Origin: Deltaproteobacteria bacterium
GTDB lineage: Bacteria; Myxococcota; XYA12-FULL-58-9
Direction of reading: 5' to 3'
Length of the DNA: 64,000 nucleotides
NCBI GenBank assembly: GCA_016218825.1
Contig: JACRCV010000006.1
Location: 70,797-134,796, forward strand
The notes below the pieces were generated by a model. The model saw nothing but the letters and a program-made list of their open reading frames with translations, was not told the origin of the DNA and did not search any database. Shown here in pieces: positions 42,841 through 52,207 of this stretch (position 1 is the first letter of the stretch; every line of letters begins with the position of its first letter). A program made the position numbers and the translations under genes.

Positions 42841-45001
42841 GGCCGGCGTCGCGCTGGCGCTGCTTGGCGGCGCGCCGCTCGGACCGGCGTGCGGCGCCGG
42901 CGTGCATCGAAAGGACGATCGCGGGCCGCCGCTCTTTGCCTTTCAGGCCGTGCTCGAGGCCCCGGTCGTTGACGCCCGCCAAAGCCCGCTCGGCGCGGCG
43001 ATCGTCTGGGGAGCGGCGCCGAGCGCCGATGACGCTTGCCTGGCCGAGCTCGGGGTCGCGAGCCCCGACTACCGCTGCTTGCCGGCCTTCGACTTCGAGC
43101 CGCGGGCGGTGTCGAACGACGTCGCGGTGCGCTCCACGCTGCCGGGGATCCTCGAGATCCCGGTCTACGGCCTGCCGCCGGCGGCGCTCCTCGCGGGGGA
43201 TGCAGGCGGCAGGTTCGGTTACGGGGCGCTCGTGCTCTACGAGGACGCCAACCACGACGGCGTCCTCGGGCTCGGCGGCGACGATGCGGATCGGGTGGTG
43301 GCGACCTCGATCGCCGGGCCCGATGCGGTGGCGACCTTCGTGGCCTACCAAGAGGGTGAACCGTCGTCGTGGTGGCAGCTGTTCGCGGCCCTGGGTTGCC
43401 CGGCCCCCGGGCCCGGGTTTTCGCTGCTCCAGGTCCATTCCAATTGGCGCGGCGGCTTTGCCTGCGAGCGGGTCGCGGCGACCACCGTGTTGCGCCTCGC
43501 GAACGCGAGCGGCTGTGGTCTGACCGAGGCCGACGATTGCTTTACGTGTGCGGCGGGGTGTCCGCAGGTGCCGCGGGCCCAGAGGATCTGCGTCGCGGGC
43601 CAGTGCGGCTTCAGTTGTGACGCCGGGTTCGCCGACTGCAACCTTCAACCGGCCGACGGCTGCGAGGCAGGATCACCGTCGCCAAGCTGCCGGCGCCGCG
43701 GGCCGTGGGGCACCGACCTGACCGCGATCCTCGACGTGCTCGAGATCCCGAATGACGTGACGAGCTTCGCGTTCGACGCCAGTCGCAGCATCGCGCGCGC
43801 CGGGTACGCGTTGGCGCGCTACGAGTTTGATTTCGGCGATGGCTCGAGACCGGGGGGCGGGCCCGAGTTTGCCAGCCCGACGGCGACCCATACCTACGGC
43901 AGCCCGGGTGGCTACAACGCCCGCGTCGTGGTCGTGGATTCGGACGGACGAAAGAGCGAGGACCGGCAAGGGGTGCGCGTGGTCTCGGCGACCGCGCCGG
44001 GTATGCGGCCGCCGTTGGTGCGGGCCCGCGCAATACTCGGCGCCGAGGCGAGCGGTGCGGCCCCGACCCTCGGCGTTCAGCTCGAGGCCGACGTCGAGCT
44101 CGGCGCGGTCCCGGTCGGCGGCGTCTGGTGGGACTTCGGCGACGGCGCCGCTGCGCTCGGCGCTCTCGCCACCCACACCTTCGCGACGCCGGGCGTCTAT
44201 CAGGTGCAGGTGGGCGTCGTGGACGACAACGGCCTCGAGGGCACCGACCGGCTCTCCCTCGTCGTCGGTGCGACCGACCCGCGTCCGGCGTTCACCGCCA
44301 GCGCTTTCGCCGAGGTGCCGGCGGGCGAGGTGCCGCACGCCACGACCCTGGTCTGCGAGGCCGCCGGGGCGGCAGCGGCGGGCTATCGCTGGCGCGCGGC
44401 GGGCGTGGCCGGGGTCGTCGAGGCTCAGAGCGTCTGGTATCAATGGGACGCGCCGGGGTTGTTCACCGCGACCTGCACCTCGTGGAGCGCCGACGGGCAG
44501 ATCGCCGAGGCGAAGGTCGAGGTCCGGGTGACGCACGCGGGGCGCTTGCCGCCGCGGCTGCTCCTCGGGGACGGCGTGCCGGCAACCACCGCCTGCGTCG
44601 GCGCCGCCTACGCGTACGGCGACGACGACCGCGTGGCCGCTCGAGGCAGCAGACCGCTCGGCTTTGCGCTCGCCGCCGACACCGCAGGTACGGCGCCGCC
44701 TGCCGGTGCGAGCATCGACGCGGTCAGCGGCCGGTTGGTGTGGGTGCCGACCAAGGCGCAGGTGGGCCGCCACAACCTGCGCGTGGAGGCGACGAACGAC
44801 GTCGGCACCGATGCGCTCGAGCTCGAGGTGCTGGTCGCCGACTGTGGCGTGGAGAGCACGCCCGAGCTCGACGCGGCGGCGGGTGGCTGCGGGTGCGGTC
44901 TTGCTGCCGCGCCGTCTGCGCTCGGGGTTCTCGGCGCGGTCGCGCTGGTGCTGTGGGCGGGGCGGCGGCGGCTCTCTGCCAATGGTGGCAGGGGCCGCTG
45001 A
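42809..45001 (+). CDS. PKD-domain surface protein with MYXO-CTERM-type tail
   Basis: The 730-residue protein overlaps the caspase gene by 32 bases and starts with GTG; a second GTG two codons later is also possible. After an N-terminal signal segment it has a Cys-rich region at about 225-290. At least two PKD/Ig-like domains follow (F-D-F-G-D-G-S and W-D-F-G-D-G-A) with a further cadherin-like one. The tail has Cys-Gly-Cys, a hydrophobic helix and A-G-R-R-R, the MYXO-CTERM layout. PKD domains bind proteins or polysaccharides outside the cell. It is the third gene in line after the VIT/VWA and caspase genes. Confidence 0.82.
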   Translation: MAVSARSITSRAGVALALLGGAPLGPACGAGVHRKDDRGPPLFAFQAVLEAPVVDARQSPLGAAIVWGAAPSADDACLAELGVASPDYRCLPAFDFEPRAVSNDVAVRSTLPGILEIPVYGLPPAALLAGDAGGRFGYGALVLYEDANHDGVLGLGGDDADRVVATSIAGPDAVATFVAYQEGEPSSWWQLFAALGCPAPGPGFSLLQVHSNWRGGFACERVAATTVLRLANASGCGLTEADDCFTCAAGCPQVPRAQRICVAGQCGFSCDAGFADCNLQPADGCEAGSPSPSCRRRGPWGTDLTAILDVLEIPNDVTSFAFDASRSIARAGYALARYEFDFGDGSRPGGGPEFASPTATHTYGSPGGYNARVVVVDSDGRKSEDRQGVRVVSATAPGMRPPLVRARAILGAEASGAAPTLGVQLEADVELGAVPVGGVWWDFGDGAAALGALATHTFATPGVYQVQVGVVDDNGLEGTDRLSLVVGATDPRPAFTASAFAEVPAGEVPHATTLVCEAAGAAAAGYRWRAAGVAGVVEAQSVWYQWDAPGLFTATCTSWSADGQIAEAKVEVRVTHAGRLPPRLLLGDGVPATTACVGAAYAYGDDDRVAARGSRPLGFALAADTAGTAPPAGASIDAVSGRLVWVPTKAQVGRHNLRVEATNDVGTDALELEVLVADCGVESTPELDAAAGGCGCGLAAAPSALGVLGAVALVLWAGRRRLSANGGRGR

Positions 45002-45008
45002 GCGCGGC

Positions 45009-46019
45009 TCACTCGTGCCGCAGGCGGGGATCGAGGATGTCGCGCAGCGCATCGCCGGTGAGGTTGTAGGCCATCACCGTGGCGAAGATCGCCGCCCCCG
45101 GGAAGATCACCAGCCACCAGGCATGGAAGCTGCCCATCGCGCCGTGCAACAGGCCGCCCCAGCTGGCGTGGGAGTCAGGGGTGCCGAAGCCGAGGAATGA
45201 CAACGACGCCTCCATCAAGATCGCCGACGCCATGCCGAAGGTCGCCGACACCAGGATCGGGGCCATCGCGTTCGGCAAGATGTGATGAAAGAGAATGCGT
45301 CGGGTCGAGAACCCGAGCGCGACCGCGGCGGTCACGAACTCCATCTCTCGGAGGCGCAGGGTTTCGGCGCGGACCAGGCGGGCCACCCGGGCCCACGACA
45401 CCAGGGCGATCACCAGGATGGTGGCGCCGACACCGGCCTGCTCGACGACCCCCATCACCGCGAGGACCAGGAACAGGGCCGGGACGGCGATCATCGTCTC
45501 GCTGGCGCGGGAGATCACGGCGTCGATCGGCCCGCCGACGAAGCCGGCGGTGAGGCCGAGGACGGTGCCGAGGGTGATGGTGATCAGGACCGAGAGCAGG
45601 CCGACGGCGAGCGAGATCCGGGAGCCGTGGATCAGGCGCGCCAGCACGTCGCGACGGGCGCCGTCGGTGCCGAGGAGATGCCGCGTCGACGGCGGCGACA
45701 GCGGCAGCTCGTCCTTGTCCTGCTCGTTCATGCCGAAGGGGACGAGCGGCGCCACGAGCCAATCGCCTGCCGCCATGGTCCGGAACAAGGATTGGTTGCT
45801 GTGCGCCGTCAGGGCCACCGGGTCGAACAGGTTCGGGAGGACGTAGAGGTGGCCGCCGAGGCTCAGCAGCAGGGGCTTGTCCGACGCCAGGAAATCGGCG
45901 CTCGTCGCGATCAGCACCAGCAGCACCACGCCCGGCAGGCCAGCGCGACCGCCGCGGCGCTGCAGCAACAGGCGGAACACGTCCGTGGTCGAGATCGCGA
46001 CGGTGCGGATCGTGCTCAT
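45009..46019 (-). CDS. Peptide ABC transporter permease (OppC/DppC-type)
   Basis: The 336-residue protein has five to six membrane helices. It carries the permease loop (E-F-V-T-A-A-V-A-L-G-F-S-T-R-R-I-L-F-H-H-I-L-P-N) that contacts the ATPases, and L-G-T-D-G-A-R-R-D-V-L-A-R-L near the start of the conserved part, which marks the OppC type. The first 130 residues are longer than usual and include a large loop. It imports peptides or related compounds with the OppB-type permease and a binding protein; the paired genes overlap by four bases. No ATPase gene is adjacent. Confidence 0.9.
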   Translation of the reverse strand: MSTIRTVAISTTDVFRLLLQRRGGRAGLPGVVLLVLIATSADFLASDKPLLLSLGGHLYVLPNLFDPVALTAHSNQSLFRTMAAGDWLVAPLVPFGMNEQDKDELPLSPPSTRHLLGTDGARRDVLARLIHGSRISLAVGLLSVLITITLGTVLGLTAGFVGGPIDAVISRASETMIAVPALFLVLAVMGVVEQAGVGATILVIALVSWARVARLVRAETLRLREMEFVTAAVALGFSTRRILFHHILPNAMAPILVSATFGMASAILMEASLSFLGFGTPDSHASWGGLLHGAMGSFHAWWLVIFPGAAIFATVMAYNLTGDALRDILDPRLRHE

Positions 46020-47005
46020 CGCGGCCTCGCGGGGTAGCGGATGCGCGGATCGGCCCACGCCAACGCCAGGTCGCCCACCAGCATGCCGACCATCGTGGTC
46101 ATCGCGACCAGCGCCGTGACCCCCAAGATCACCGGGTAGTCGCGCCGCAGGATGGCCTCGAAGGTGAGCAGGCCCATACCGCGGATCGTGAACACCCGCT
46201 CGACGATGACGCTGCCGCCCACGAGCCACGGCAGATCGACGCTGAGCAGCGCCAGCACCGGCACCAGCGCGTTCGGCCAGGCGTGGCGCCAGATCACGCG
46301 GCGCTCCGAGAGGCCCTTGGCGCGGGCGGTGCGAACGAAGTCCTGGCTCAAGACCTCGAGCATCGCCGCCCGCTGGTAGCGGGAGGTGCGCGCCAGCCCC
46401 GGGTAGGTCAGGCAGCAGACCGGCAGCACCAGGTGCCAGATGAAGTCCAGGCCGCGCACGACGAGCGCGGCGTCCTCGAGGCCATCGGTGCTGAGGCCGC
46501 GCACCGGGAAGATGTGCCAGAACTGGCCGCCGCCGAACAGCACCAGCAGCACCAGGGCCACCCAGAACGTCGGCAACGAGTACAGCACGAACACCAGGGT
46601 GCTGAGCACGGTGTCGGTCTTGGTGCCGCGCGCCGCGGCGGAGTGAACGCCGAGAGGGATCGCGAGCGCGTAGGTGCAGACGAGCGCCAGGCTGGTGAGC
46701 AGCAAGGTGCGTGGCAGGGCCTCGAGGATCAGCACCCGCACCGGGCGCTCGTCGAAGAGCGAGGTGCCGAAGTCGAAGCTGACGCAGCTCCACAGCCAGC
46801 GCAGGTATTGGGTGTAGAGCGGCTGGTCCATGCCCTTCAGGTGTCGCCATTCGGCCAGGCTCGCGGCGGTCGGCATCAGGCTCAGATCGCCCTCCGCGGT
46901 GGCGGGATCGCCGGGCGCCAGTCGCAGCAGCAGGAAGACCAACAGGGTCACGCCGACGAAGGTCGGCACGAACTGCAGCGCGCGGCGCGCGGCGTAGCGG
47001 AGCAT
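46016..47005 (-). CDS. Peptide ABC transporter permease (OppB/DppB-type)
   Basis: The 329-residue protein has about six membrane helices and the conserved loop D-F-V-R-T-A-R-A-K-G-L-S-E-R-R, as in OppB/DppB. The N-terminal helix is followed by a short outside segment with R-L-A-P-G-D-P, typical of the family. It forms the channel with the OppC-type protein. A binding-protein gene precedes it by only three bases, so the three are made together. Confidence 0.9.
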   Translation of the reverse strand: MLRYAARRALQFVPTFVGVTLLVFLLLRLAPGDPATAEGDLSLMPTAASLAEWRHLKGMDQPLYTQYLRWLWSCVSFDFGTSLFDERPVRVLILEALPRTLLLTSLALVCTYALAIPLGVHSAAARGTKTDTVLSTLVFVLYSLPTFWVALVLLVLFGGGQFWHIFPVRGLSTDGLEDAALVVRGLDFIWHLVLPVCCLTYPGLARTSRYQRAAMLEVLSQDFVRTARAKGLSERRVIWRHAWPNALVPVLALLSVDLPWLVGGSVIVERVFTIRGMGLLTFEAILRRDYPVILGVTALVAMTTMVGMLVGDLALAWADPRIRYPARPR

Positions 47006-47008
47006 CGG

Positions 47009-48709
47009 TTAGCGTGGCGCGCCGACGGGTCGGGCGTCGGGCTTGCGGGCGTAGACGTCCGCGTAGCTCAGCACCCCGTACGGCGTCGAGATGATGCCGC
47101 CGAAGCGCTTGCTGACGAACGACAGGTTGTAACGGTAGAACAGCATGGTGTAGGGCTGTTCGTCGACCAGGATCTGATTGAAGCGCTGGTAGAGGCGCAG
47201 GCGTGCGGCGGCGTCGAACTCCGAGCGCGCCTCCTCCAAGAGCTGGTCGGCCTCGGCGTTGTTGAACGAGATGAAGTTCGAGCCGCCGTTCATCCCGGAG
47301 GAGTGCCAGACCTGGTACGGATCGTTCTTCGGCGCCAACTCCCAGAGCAGCGAGCAGGCGTCGAACTCGTGCTTGCGCAGCCGCTCGGTGTAGACCGCCC
47401 ACTCGACCCGCGTCGCGGTGACGCTGATGCCGACCTTCTTCAGATCGGTCGCGATCAGGCTCGCGAGTTGCTCGTAGAACGGATGGCCGGCCGGGTACAG
47501 GAACACAAAGGCGAAGTCGCGGCCGTCTTTCTCGCGCACCCCGTCACCGTTCTGGTCCCGCCAGCCGGCCTCGTCGAGCAGGTCGGCGGCGGCCTCCGGG
47601 TCGTAGGGGAGGGGCGCGAGGGTGGCGTCGAACTCCTTGGTGCCGGGGTAGAACCAGGCGGCGGCCGGCGCGTCGAGCCCGAGGCGAAACTTCGAGATGA
47701 TGTCGTCGCGATCGATGAGCATCGTCAGCGCTCGTCGCACGCGGCGATCGGCGAACAGCGGCCGGGCTTCGTTCCAGCCGATCCATTGCACGCTGGAGGG
47801 GACGTGGCGCAGGCGCCAGAAGCGGGCGAGCAGCTCGGGGTCTTCGGTGAGGCTCTTCCACTCGTCGGGGGTCAGCTTCTCGACGACGTCGACGTCGCCG
47901 CGGCGCAACAGCTGGGTTCGCACCGTGGGATCGGGCGCGTACTTGAAGACGACGCGGTCGAGCGCCGCCCTGGCGCCGAAGTAGGTCGGGTTGCGCTTCA
48001 ACACGATCTCGTCGCCGGTCGTCCAGTGGGCGAAGCGGTAGGCGCCGGTGCCCACCGGGGCGCGGTTGGCGGGGTGGGTGTTGAAGTCGCCCTTGGCGTA
48101 GACGTGCTTCGGGTAGATGAAGATCTCGGCGATGGCGTCGAAGGCGTGCCAGTAGGGGCGCTTGAGGTGGAAGGCGACGGTGTGGTCGTCGACCTTCTCG
48201 TAGCTCTGCAGCGGCTCGAGGTAGGAGCGGATCGCCATCGTCTTCGAGGTCGGGTCGAGGAGCTTGTCGAAGGTGAAGATCACGTCGTCGGCGGAGAACG
48301 GCTTGCCGTCGTGCCAGCGCACCCCGGGGCGGAGATAGAAGACCAGGGTGAGGCGATCAGCGGACACCTGCCAGCGCTCGGCGAGGCGCGGTTGCGGTTC
48401 CCAGGTCTGCGGATCCGGACGGCTCAAGCTCTCCATGATCAGGTCGTCGATCTTCTTGCCCCAGGCGTCGAGAGGATCGAGCTGATAGTTCAACGACGGC
48501 GGCTCGGCGCCCATCGCGACCCGCAGCGTGCCGCCCTCTTGTGGCTCGCCTTGGGCCGCCAAGCTCGGGAGGGAGTCACCGGCGTAGGCGCGCGGGCCCG
48601 TCACCCGTGGGGTCTGGTGATGCTCGCCGCCGCGGGTGCACGCCGCGAGAGTGGCCGCGACCCCGAGCGCCGCGAGCGCCAGGAAGCCTGTGGCGCGCCT
48701 CGCGGTCAC
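47009..48709 (-). CDS. Peptide-binding lipoprotein (SBP family 5)
   Basis: The 566-residue protein has a signal peptide with lipobox L-A-A-C near residue 25 and a mature part of the family-5 substrate-binding type. Q-E-G-G-T-L-R-V-A opens the domain, and L-T-L-V-F-Y-L-R-P-G-V-R-W-H-D-G-K-P-F-S-A-D-D-V is the strongest family signature. It captures peptides outside the membrane for the permease pair downstream. The GTG start overlaps the stop of the upstream unknown gene (GTGA). An extension of 65 residues upstream would destroy the signal peptide and is not used. Confidence 0.9.
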   Translation of the reverse strand: MTARRATGFLALAALGVAATLAACTRGGEHHQTPRVTGPRAYAGDSLPSLAAQGEPQEGGTLRVAMGAEPPSLNYQLDPLDAWGKKIDDLIMESLSRPDPQTWEPQPRLAERWQVSADRLTLVFYLRPGVRWHDGKPFSADDVIFTFDKLLDPTSKTMAIRSYLEPLQSYEKVDDHTVAFHLKRPYWHAFDAIAEIFIYPKHVYAKGDFNTHPANRAPVGTGAYRFAHWTTGDEIVLKRNPTYFGARAALDRVVFKYAPDPTVRTQLLRRGDVDVVEKLTPDEWKSLTEDPELLARFWRLRHVPSSVQWIGWNEARPLFADRRVRRALTMLIDRDDIISKFRLGLDAPAAAWFYPGTKEFDATLAPLPYDPEAAADLLDEAGWRDQNGDGVREKDGRDFAFVFLYPAGHPFYEQLASLIATDLKKVGISVTATRVEWAVYTERLRKHEFDACSLLWELAPKNDPYQVWHSSGMNGGSNFISFNNAEADQLLEEARSEFDAAARLRLYQRFNQILVDEQPYTMLFYRYNLSFVSKRFGGIISTPYGVLSYADVYARKPDARPVGAPR

Positions 48710-50163
48710 GCACGCCCCGAGCTCAAGTCGGCCTCGATCGCTTGTGGAATGATGGCGCCCGAGTCGGGGTCGATGCAGACGTACATTCGCCGCATCGACT
48801 GCGGCAGCGTCGGATCGGTGTTGAAGTCGGTGATCCAGAAGCACACCAGGTGGTCCTGGCGGCCGTCGTCGTGCTCGAGCTCGGGGATCATGTCGTCGAT
48901 CCACTCCGGGTCATCGTCGTCGCCGCCGTTCCCTTGGCCGCGGCGGTCGCGGCGCTCGTCGCGCTCGTCCCGCGACACCTTCTTGATGAGGTGCTCCTCC
49001 TCCTGGCGTTGGCGGCGGGCGTACGCCAGCTGCTCGTAGAGCAGGTTCTCCATGTACCATGCTTGGATCAGCTCCTGGGCGTCGCCGCTCGAGAGCTTCG
49101 GGCCGCGCTCCTCGATGTCGGGCAAGAGGATGTCGCTCGCCTTGCGTCCCGCGGCGCGCGCCCAGTGGATCAGGTCGCGCTTGACGGGTGGCCGGCCGCC
49201 CTTGACCGCCTTCGCGAAGCCGCCGCTCGCGGTCCGCAGCTTGCCGTAGATGTAGGCGAGCTCCTCGCGGCTCAGGCTGCGCAGGATGCCGAGGGTGCCG
49301 AGCATCACCAACCCCGCGTGCCGTAGCGGCGCCAACAGCTCGGGGTTGATGCCGAGCTCGCCGTTTCTACCCGGGCCCACCTTCAAGAGCTCGGCCCGCA
49401 TCAGCAGGCCGAGGAGGTGGGCGCGCGACAGGTTCAGGGCCCCCGCGAGCTCGGCGCGGCCCTCGGGCAGCGCCCCGGCCTTGACGAAGCCGAGCGGATC
49501 CTGGACCCCGAGGCGGTTGAGCTCGCCGGCGAGCTTCTCGCCGAAGGTGGCCTTCATCAACAGCGCCCGCTGGCCCGGGCTCAGATCGGCGAGGCCGCGC
49601 TCGACCAGCTTCGGGGAGCGCAGGCCGGCGGCGGTGACCATGCCGCCCTTCTGTCCCAGCATCTCCAAGAGCTTGGCGGTCTCGCCCTTCGGGGTCGCGG
49701 TGCCGGCGCGGCCTTGAACCGTGCCGCCGGGCACGTGCAGGACCTTCTGCACGAACTGGGTCCAGCGCAGCGCCTGTTGCGGGACCGAGCGATCGGTGGC
49801 GAGCTCGCGCGCCGCCTCCGGGGTCGTGGCGCGTCCGAGCCTGACGTTGGGATCGGCGCTGCTGCTGTTCGCCAAGCGCTGCATCAGCTGGTCGAGGACG
49901 TCGGTGGCGACGTTGCCGGCGGCGAGCTGTTTGGCGAGCTGCGCCGGGATCTGGCCCTTCAGCTGTTGGCCGATGAGCAGCGCCAGGTGCTGCTGGGTGT
50001 CGGGCGCCGCCTGGCGGATGTCGACCCGTGACAGCTCCACGGCCCGGGCCCGGTCCTTCTGGATCGACTTGATGAGGTCGAGGATCTGATTGTCGGCGCG
50101 CGCCCGATCACGATAGACGTCGTGCGCTTGCTCGCCGAGACCCTTGTCGCGAATTTGCGCCAT
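48706..50163 (-). CDS. Unknown protein translationally linked to a peptide-binding protein
   Basis: The 485-residue protein has no signal peptide or membrane helix. Its first two-thirds look mostly helical, with repeated short helix pairs such as L-S-P-G-Q-R-A-L-L-M-K-A and L-S-R-A-H-L-L-G-L-L, which could be a helix-hairpin-helix-rich DUF4332-like region. A highly charged stretch (about residues 395-415, R-D-E-R-D-E-R-R-D-R-R and D-D-D-D) is followed by a short C-terminal domain. I do not recognise the family. Its stop overlaps the start of the binding-protein gene (GTGA), suggesting a role linked to peptide uptake or at least joint expression. Confidence 0.55.
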   Translation of the reverse strand: MAQIRDKGLGEQAHDVYRDRARADNQILDLIKSIQKDRARAVELSRVDIRQAAPDTQQHLALLIGQQLKGQIPAQLAKQLAAGNVATDVLDQLMQRLANSSSADPNVRLGRATTPEAARELATDRSVPQQALRWTQFVQKVLHVPGGTVQGRAGTATPKGETAKLLEMLGQKGGMVTAAGLRSPKLVERGLADLSPGQRALLMKATFGEKLAGELNRLGVQDPLGFVKAGALPEGRAELAGALNLSRAHLLGLLMRAELLKVGPGRNGELGINPELLAPLRHAGLVMLGTLGILRSLSREELAYIYGKLRTASGGFAKAVKGGRPPVKRDLIHWARAAGRKASDILLPDIEERGPKLSSGDAQELIQAWYMENLLYEQLAYARRQRQEEEHLIKKVSRDERDERRDRRGQGNGGDDDDPEWIDDMIPELEHDDGRQDHLVCFWITDFNTDPTLPQSMRRMYVCIDPDSGAIIPQAIEADLSSGRA

Positions 50164-50289
50164 CGACGTGGAACCCCGGGCCGGGATTATCCGGCGTTCG
50201 CCGAGGGATGTCCACGGCCGGGTGGCGATTTCGGCGCCGGCGGCGGCGCTTTCCGAGAGGCGCGGCGCGGGTGTAGGCTCGCGGCAGCG

Positions 50290-50637
50290 ATGCGCCCGGG
50301 TCTCGAGCTCCCAGACTGCCAGCGCTGCGGCGCCTGCTGCGTCAACCCGAAGTCGAACCGGGAGACCGGCTACGCCGACTACGTCACGGTCGACGACGAC
50401 GACGCGATCTTGCGGCAGCCGGAGCTGGTGCGGCGCTACGTCGTGCGAGCCAAAGACGGCAAGCCCAATCTCCGTCTGACTCCGGACGGTCGCTGCAAGG
50501 CGCTTCGGGGCGGCATCGGCGCCCGGGTGCGCTGTGAGATCTACTACTATCGTCCGCGCCCGTGTCGTATGGTCGAGTGCGGCAGCGAGCTGTGCCTGGT
50601 CTATCGCCGCGACCACGATCTGGAGTCGTCCGACTGA
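50290..50637 (+). CDS. YkgJ-type cysteine-cluster protein
   Basis: The 115-residue protein has the pattern C-x2-C-G-A-C-C at 10-15 and further Cys near residues 70-100 (G-R-C-K, V-R-C-E, P-C-R-M-V-E-C, L-C), as in the YkgJ family, which is thought to hold a zinc or iron-sulfur centre. The ATG follows a short gap after the divergent unknown gene and is the only start giving a normal length; a longer frame upstream lacks support. It lies 21 bases before a YjbQ gene and is probably cotranscribed. The function of this family is not known. Confidence 0.75.
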   Translation: MRPGLELPDCQRCGACCVNPKSNRETGYADYVTVDDDDAILRQPELVRRYVVRAKDGKPNLRLTPDGRCKALRGGIGARVRCEIYYYRPRPCRMVECGSELCLVYRRDHDLESSD

Positions 50638-50658
50638 CGACGAACGAGGGGGAGGGCA

Positions 50659-51078
50659 ATGAAGAGCTTTCGCCAAGAGCTGTGGTTCAAGACCGAGGGG
50701 CGCCGCGAGTTCGTTCACATCACGCCCGAGGTGCAAAAGGCGGTCAAAGACAGCGGTGTGCAACACGGCCTGTGTCTGGTGAACGCGATGCACATCACCG
50801 CCAGCGTCTTCATCAACGACAACGAGTCCGGGCTGCACGCCGACTACGAGGCGTGGCTCGAGCGCCTGGCGCCGCACGCGCCGGTGGGCCAGTACCACCA
50901 CAACGACACCGGCGAGGACAACGCCGACGCGCATTTGAAGCGCCAGGTGATGGGACGGGAGGTCGTGGTCGCGATCACCGACGGCGCCCTCGATCTCGGG
51001 CCGTGGGAGGCGATCTTCTACGGCGAGTTCGACGGCCGGCGGAAGAAACGGGTGTTGATCAAGATCATCGGCGAGTGA
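50659..51078 (+). CDS. yjbQ: YjbQ/UPF0047 family protein
   Basis: The 139-residue protein matches the YjbQ family along its whole length: F-V-H-I-T-P near the start, [32 protein letters not shown] and [14 protein letters not shown] near the end. The conserved His and Asp residues would bind a metal. YjbQ proteins have been reported to have weak thiamine-phosphate-synthase activity and are widespread in bacteria and archaea; the true role is unclear. GGGGGAG lies seven bases before the ATG. Confidence 0.92.
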   Translation: MKSFRQELWFKTEGRREFVHITPEVQKAVKDSGVQHGLCLVNAMHITASVFINDNESGLHADYEAWLERLAPHAPVGQYHHNDTGEDNADAHLKRQVMGREVVVAITDGALDLGPWEAIFYGEFDGRRKKRVLIKIIGE

Positions 51079-51099
51079 GCCGGTGGCCGGGCGCGCGGC

Positions 51100-52122
51100 C
51101 TAGAACGCCAGCCGCACGCCGCCGCCGACGCCGATCGAGAGCTTGGTCGCCCAGCCGTAGGTGACCATCGCGCCGACGTGAAACCAATAGAAGCGCAGGT
51201 CGGTGCGCGACAACAGCCCGACCTCGCCCTTCTCGCCGAGCGCCGCGAAGCCGCCGCCGCCGAAGTCGACGCTCAAGCGCTCGGTGCCGAGGCCGACGAG
51301 CTTGTCGTCGCCCTCCCAGAACGAGCGGTGCACGCTTTGGACGGCGTGCATCATGCCGTTCAGCTCGCGGCGATTCTCGCTGATGTCGGTGCTCGCCTGG
51401 GTGACGCTGGTCAGGAGCGCGAGGCTGATGCCTATCTCGAAGAACAGGCCGGTCTTGCCGTACCAGCGCTCGTTGAGCTGGGCGCGCGCCATGAAGAAGG
51501 CGTCGGTGTAGGCGACGCGCTTGGCCTCGTTGCCGAGCTCGTCGAGAGACGTCGGCAGCCGTTGGGAGCGCACCATCTTGTAGGCGTGCAGGCTCAGGTT
51601 GATGTTCGGCGGCCCGAGGGGCGCGCCCGGCTCGGGCTTTGCCGCGACCGGCGTCACGGTCATCACCGGCGGCGCCTGGACGGTGAATAGCCGCTTGATC
51701 AACGGATCGATGCCGGCCAAGAGCTGCGCCGAATCGCCGCTGACGAAGTCGGTGACCCGGTTCTCGACCCGGGCCTCGCCGGTGTTCACCAGCTTGGCGG
51801 TGATCGCCCACTTGCTGTCGGCGAGCGCCACCTTGACGATCACCAGCTTCTCGACCCCGAGCGCGCCGCCGAGGCTCGCGAAGCACGCCGCGTCGTCACA
51901 GCCCATCAGCTGCTTCTGCTGCTCGAAGCCGATCACTGCGGTGATGTCGTCGCTGCCGACGGTCTCCATGCCGCCGACGTTCTGGACCGCGGTGAGCACG
52001 TACTCGTCGATGACCCCCGGGACCTTGCCTTCGGCGCTGGCGTCGACGTGGCTGGGGACGACCGCGATCTTGGTCGCGGCCAACAGGACGGCGCTAAGAG
52101 AGGTGCACGGCACGATGAGCAT
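51100..52122 (-). CDS. Exported protein with C-terminal Phe, possibly outer-membrane
   Basis: The 340-residue protein begins with a signal peptide (L-I-V-P-C-T-S-L-S-A-V-L-L-A-A-T) and has a beta-rich first domain with two near-adjacent Cys (G-C-D-D-A-A-C) around residue 75, as in TolB-like or regulatory sensor proteins of this group. From about residue 185 the sequence alternates hydrophobic and polar residues and ends in Leu-Ala-Phe, suggesting a small beta-barrel or a surface domain. No family is recognised. The start ATG gives a normal signal peptide; longer starts upstream exist but overlap intergenic sequence. Confidence 0.6.
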   Translation of the reverse strand: MLIVPCTSLSAVLLAATKIAVVPSHVDASAEGKVPGVIDEYVLTAVQNVGGMETVGSDDITAVIGFEQQKQLMGCDDAACFASLGGALGVEKLVIVKVALADSKWAITAKLVNTGEARVENRVTDFVSGDSAQLLAGIDPLIKRLFTVQAPPVMTVTPVAAKPEPGAPLGPPNINLSLHAYKMVRSQRLPTSLDELGNEAKRVAYTDAFFMARAQLNERWYGKTGLFFEIGISLALLTSVTQASTDISENRRELNGMMHAVQSVHRSFWEGDDKLVGLGTERLSVDFGGGGFAALGEKGEVGLLSRTDLRFYWFHVGAMVTYGWATKLSIGVGGGVRLAF

Positions 52123-52207
52123 GATGGCGCATCCAACACCGAGCCTCGCGGAAACGCAACCACAAGGCGCGCTTGAGGGACCCAAGCGAGGATGCTAACG
52201 GTGCGGC

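Noticed and set aside
46283-49039. Very long plus-strand frame across the peptide-transporter genes
   Set aside because: It lies opposite to well-supported ABC transporter genes, has an Arg/Val/Gln-biased composition with no recognised motif, and is a by-product of the high GC content.
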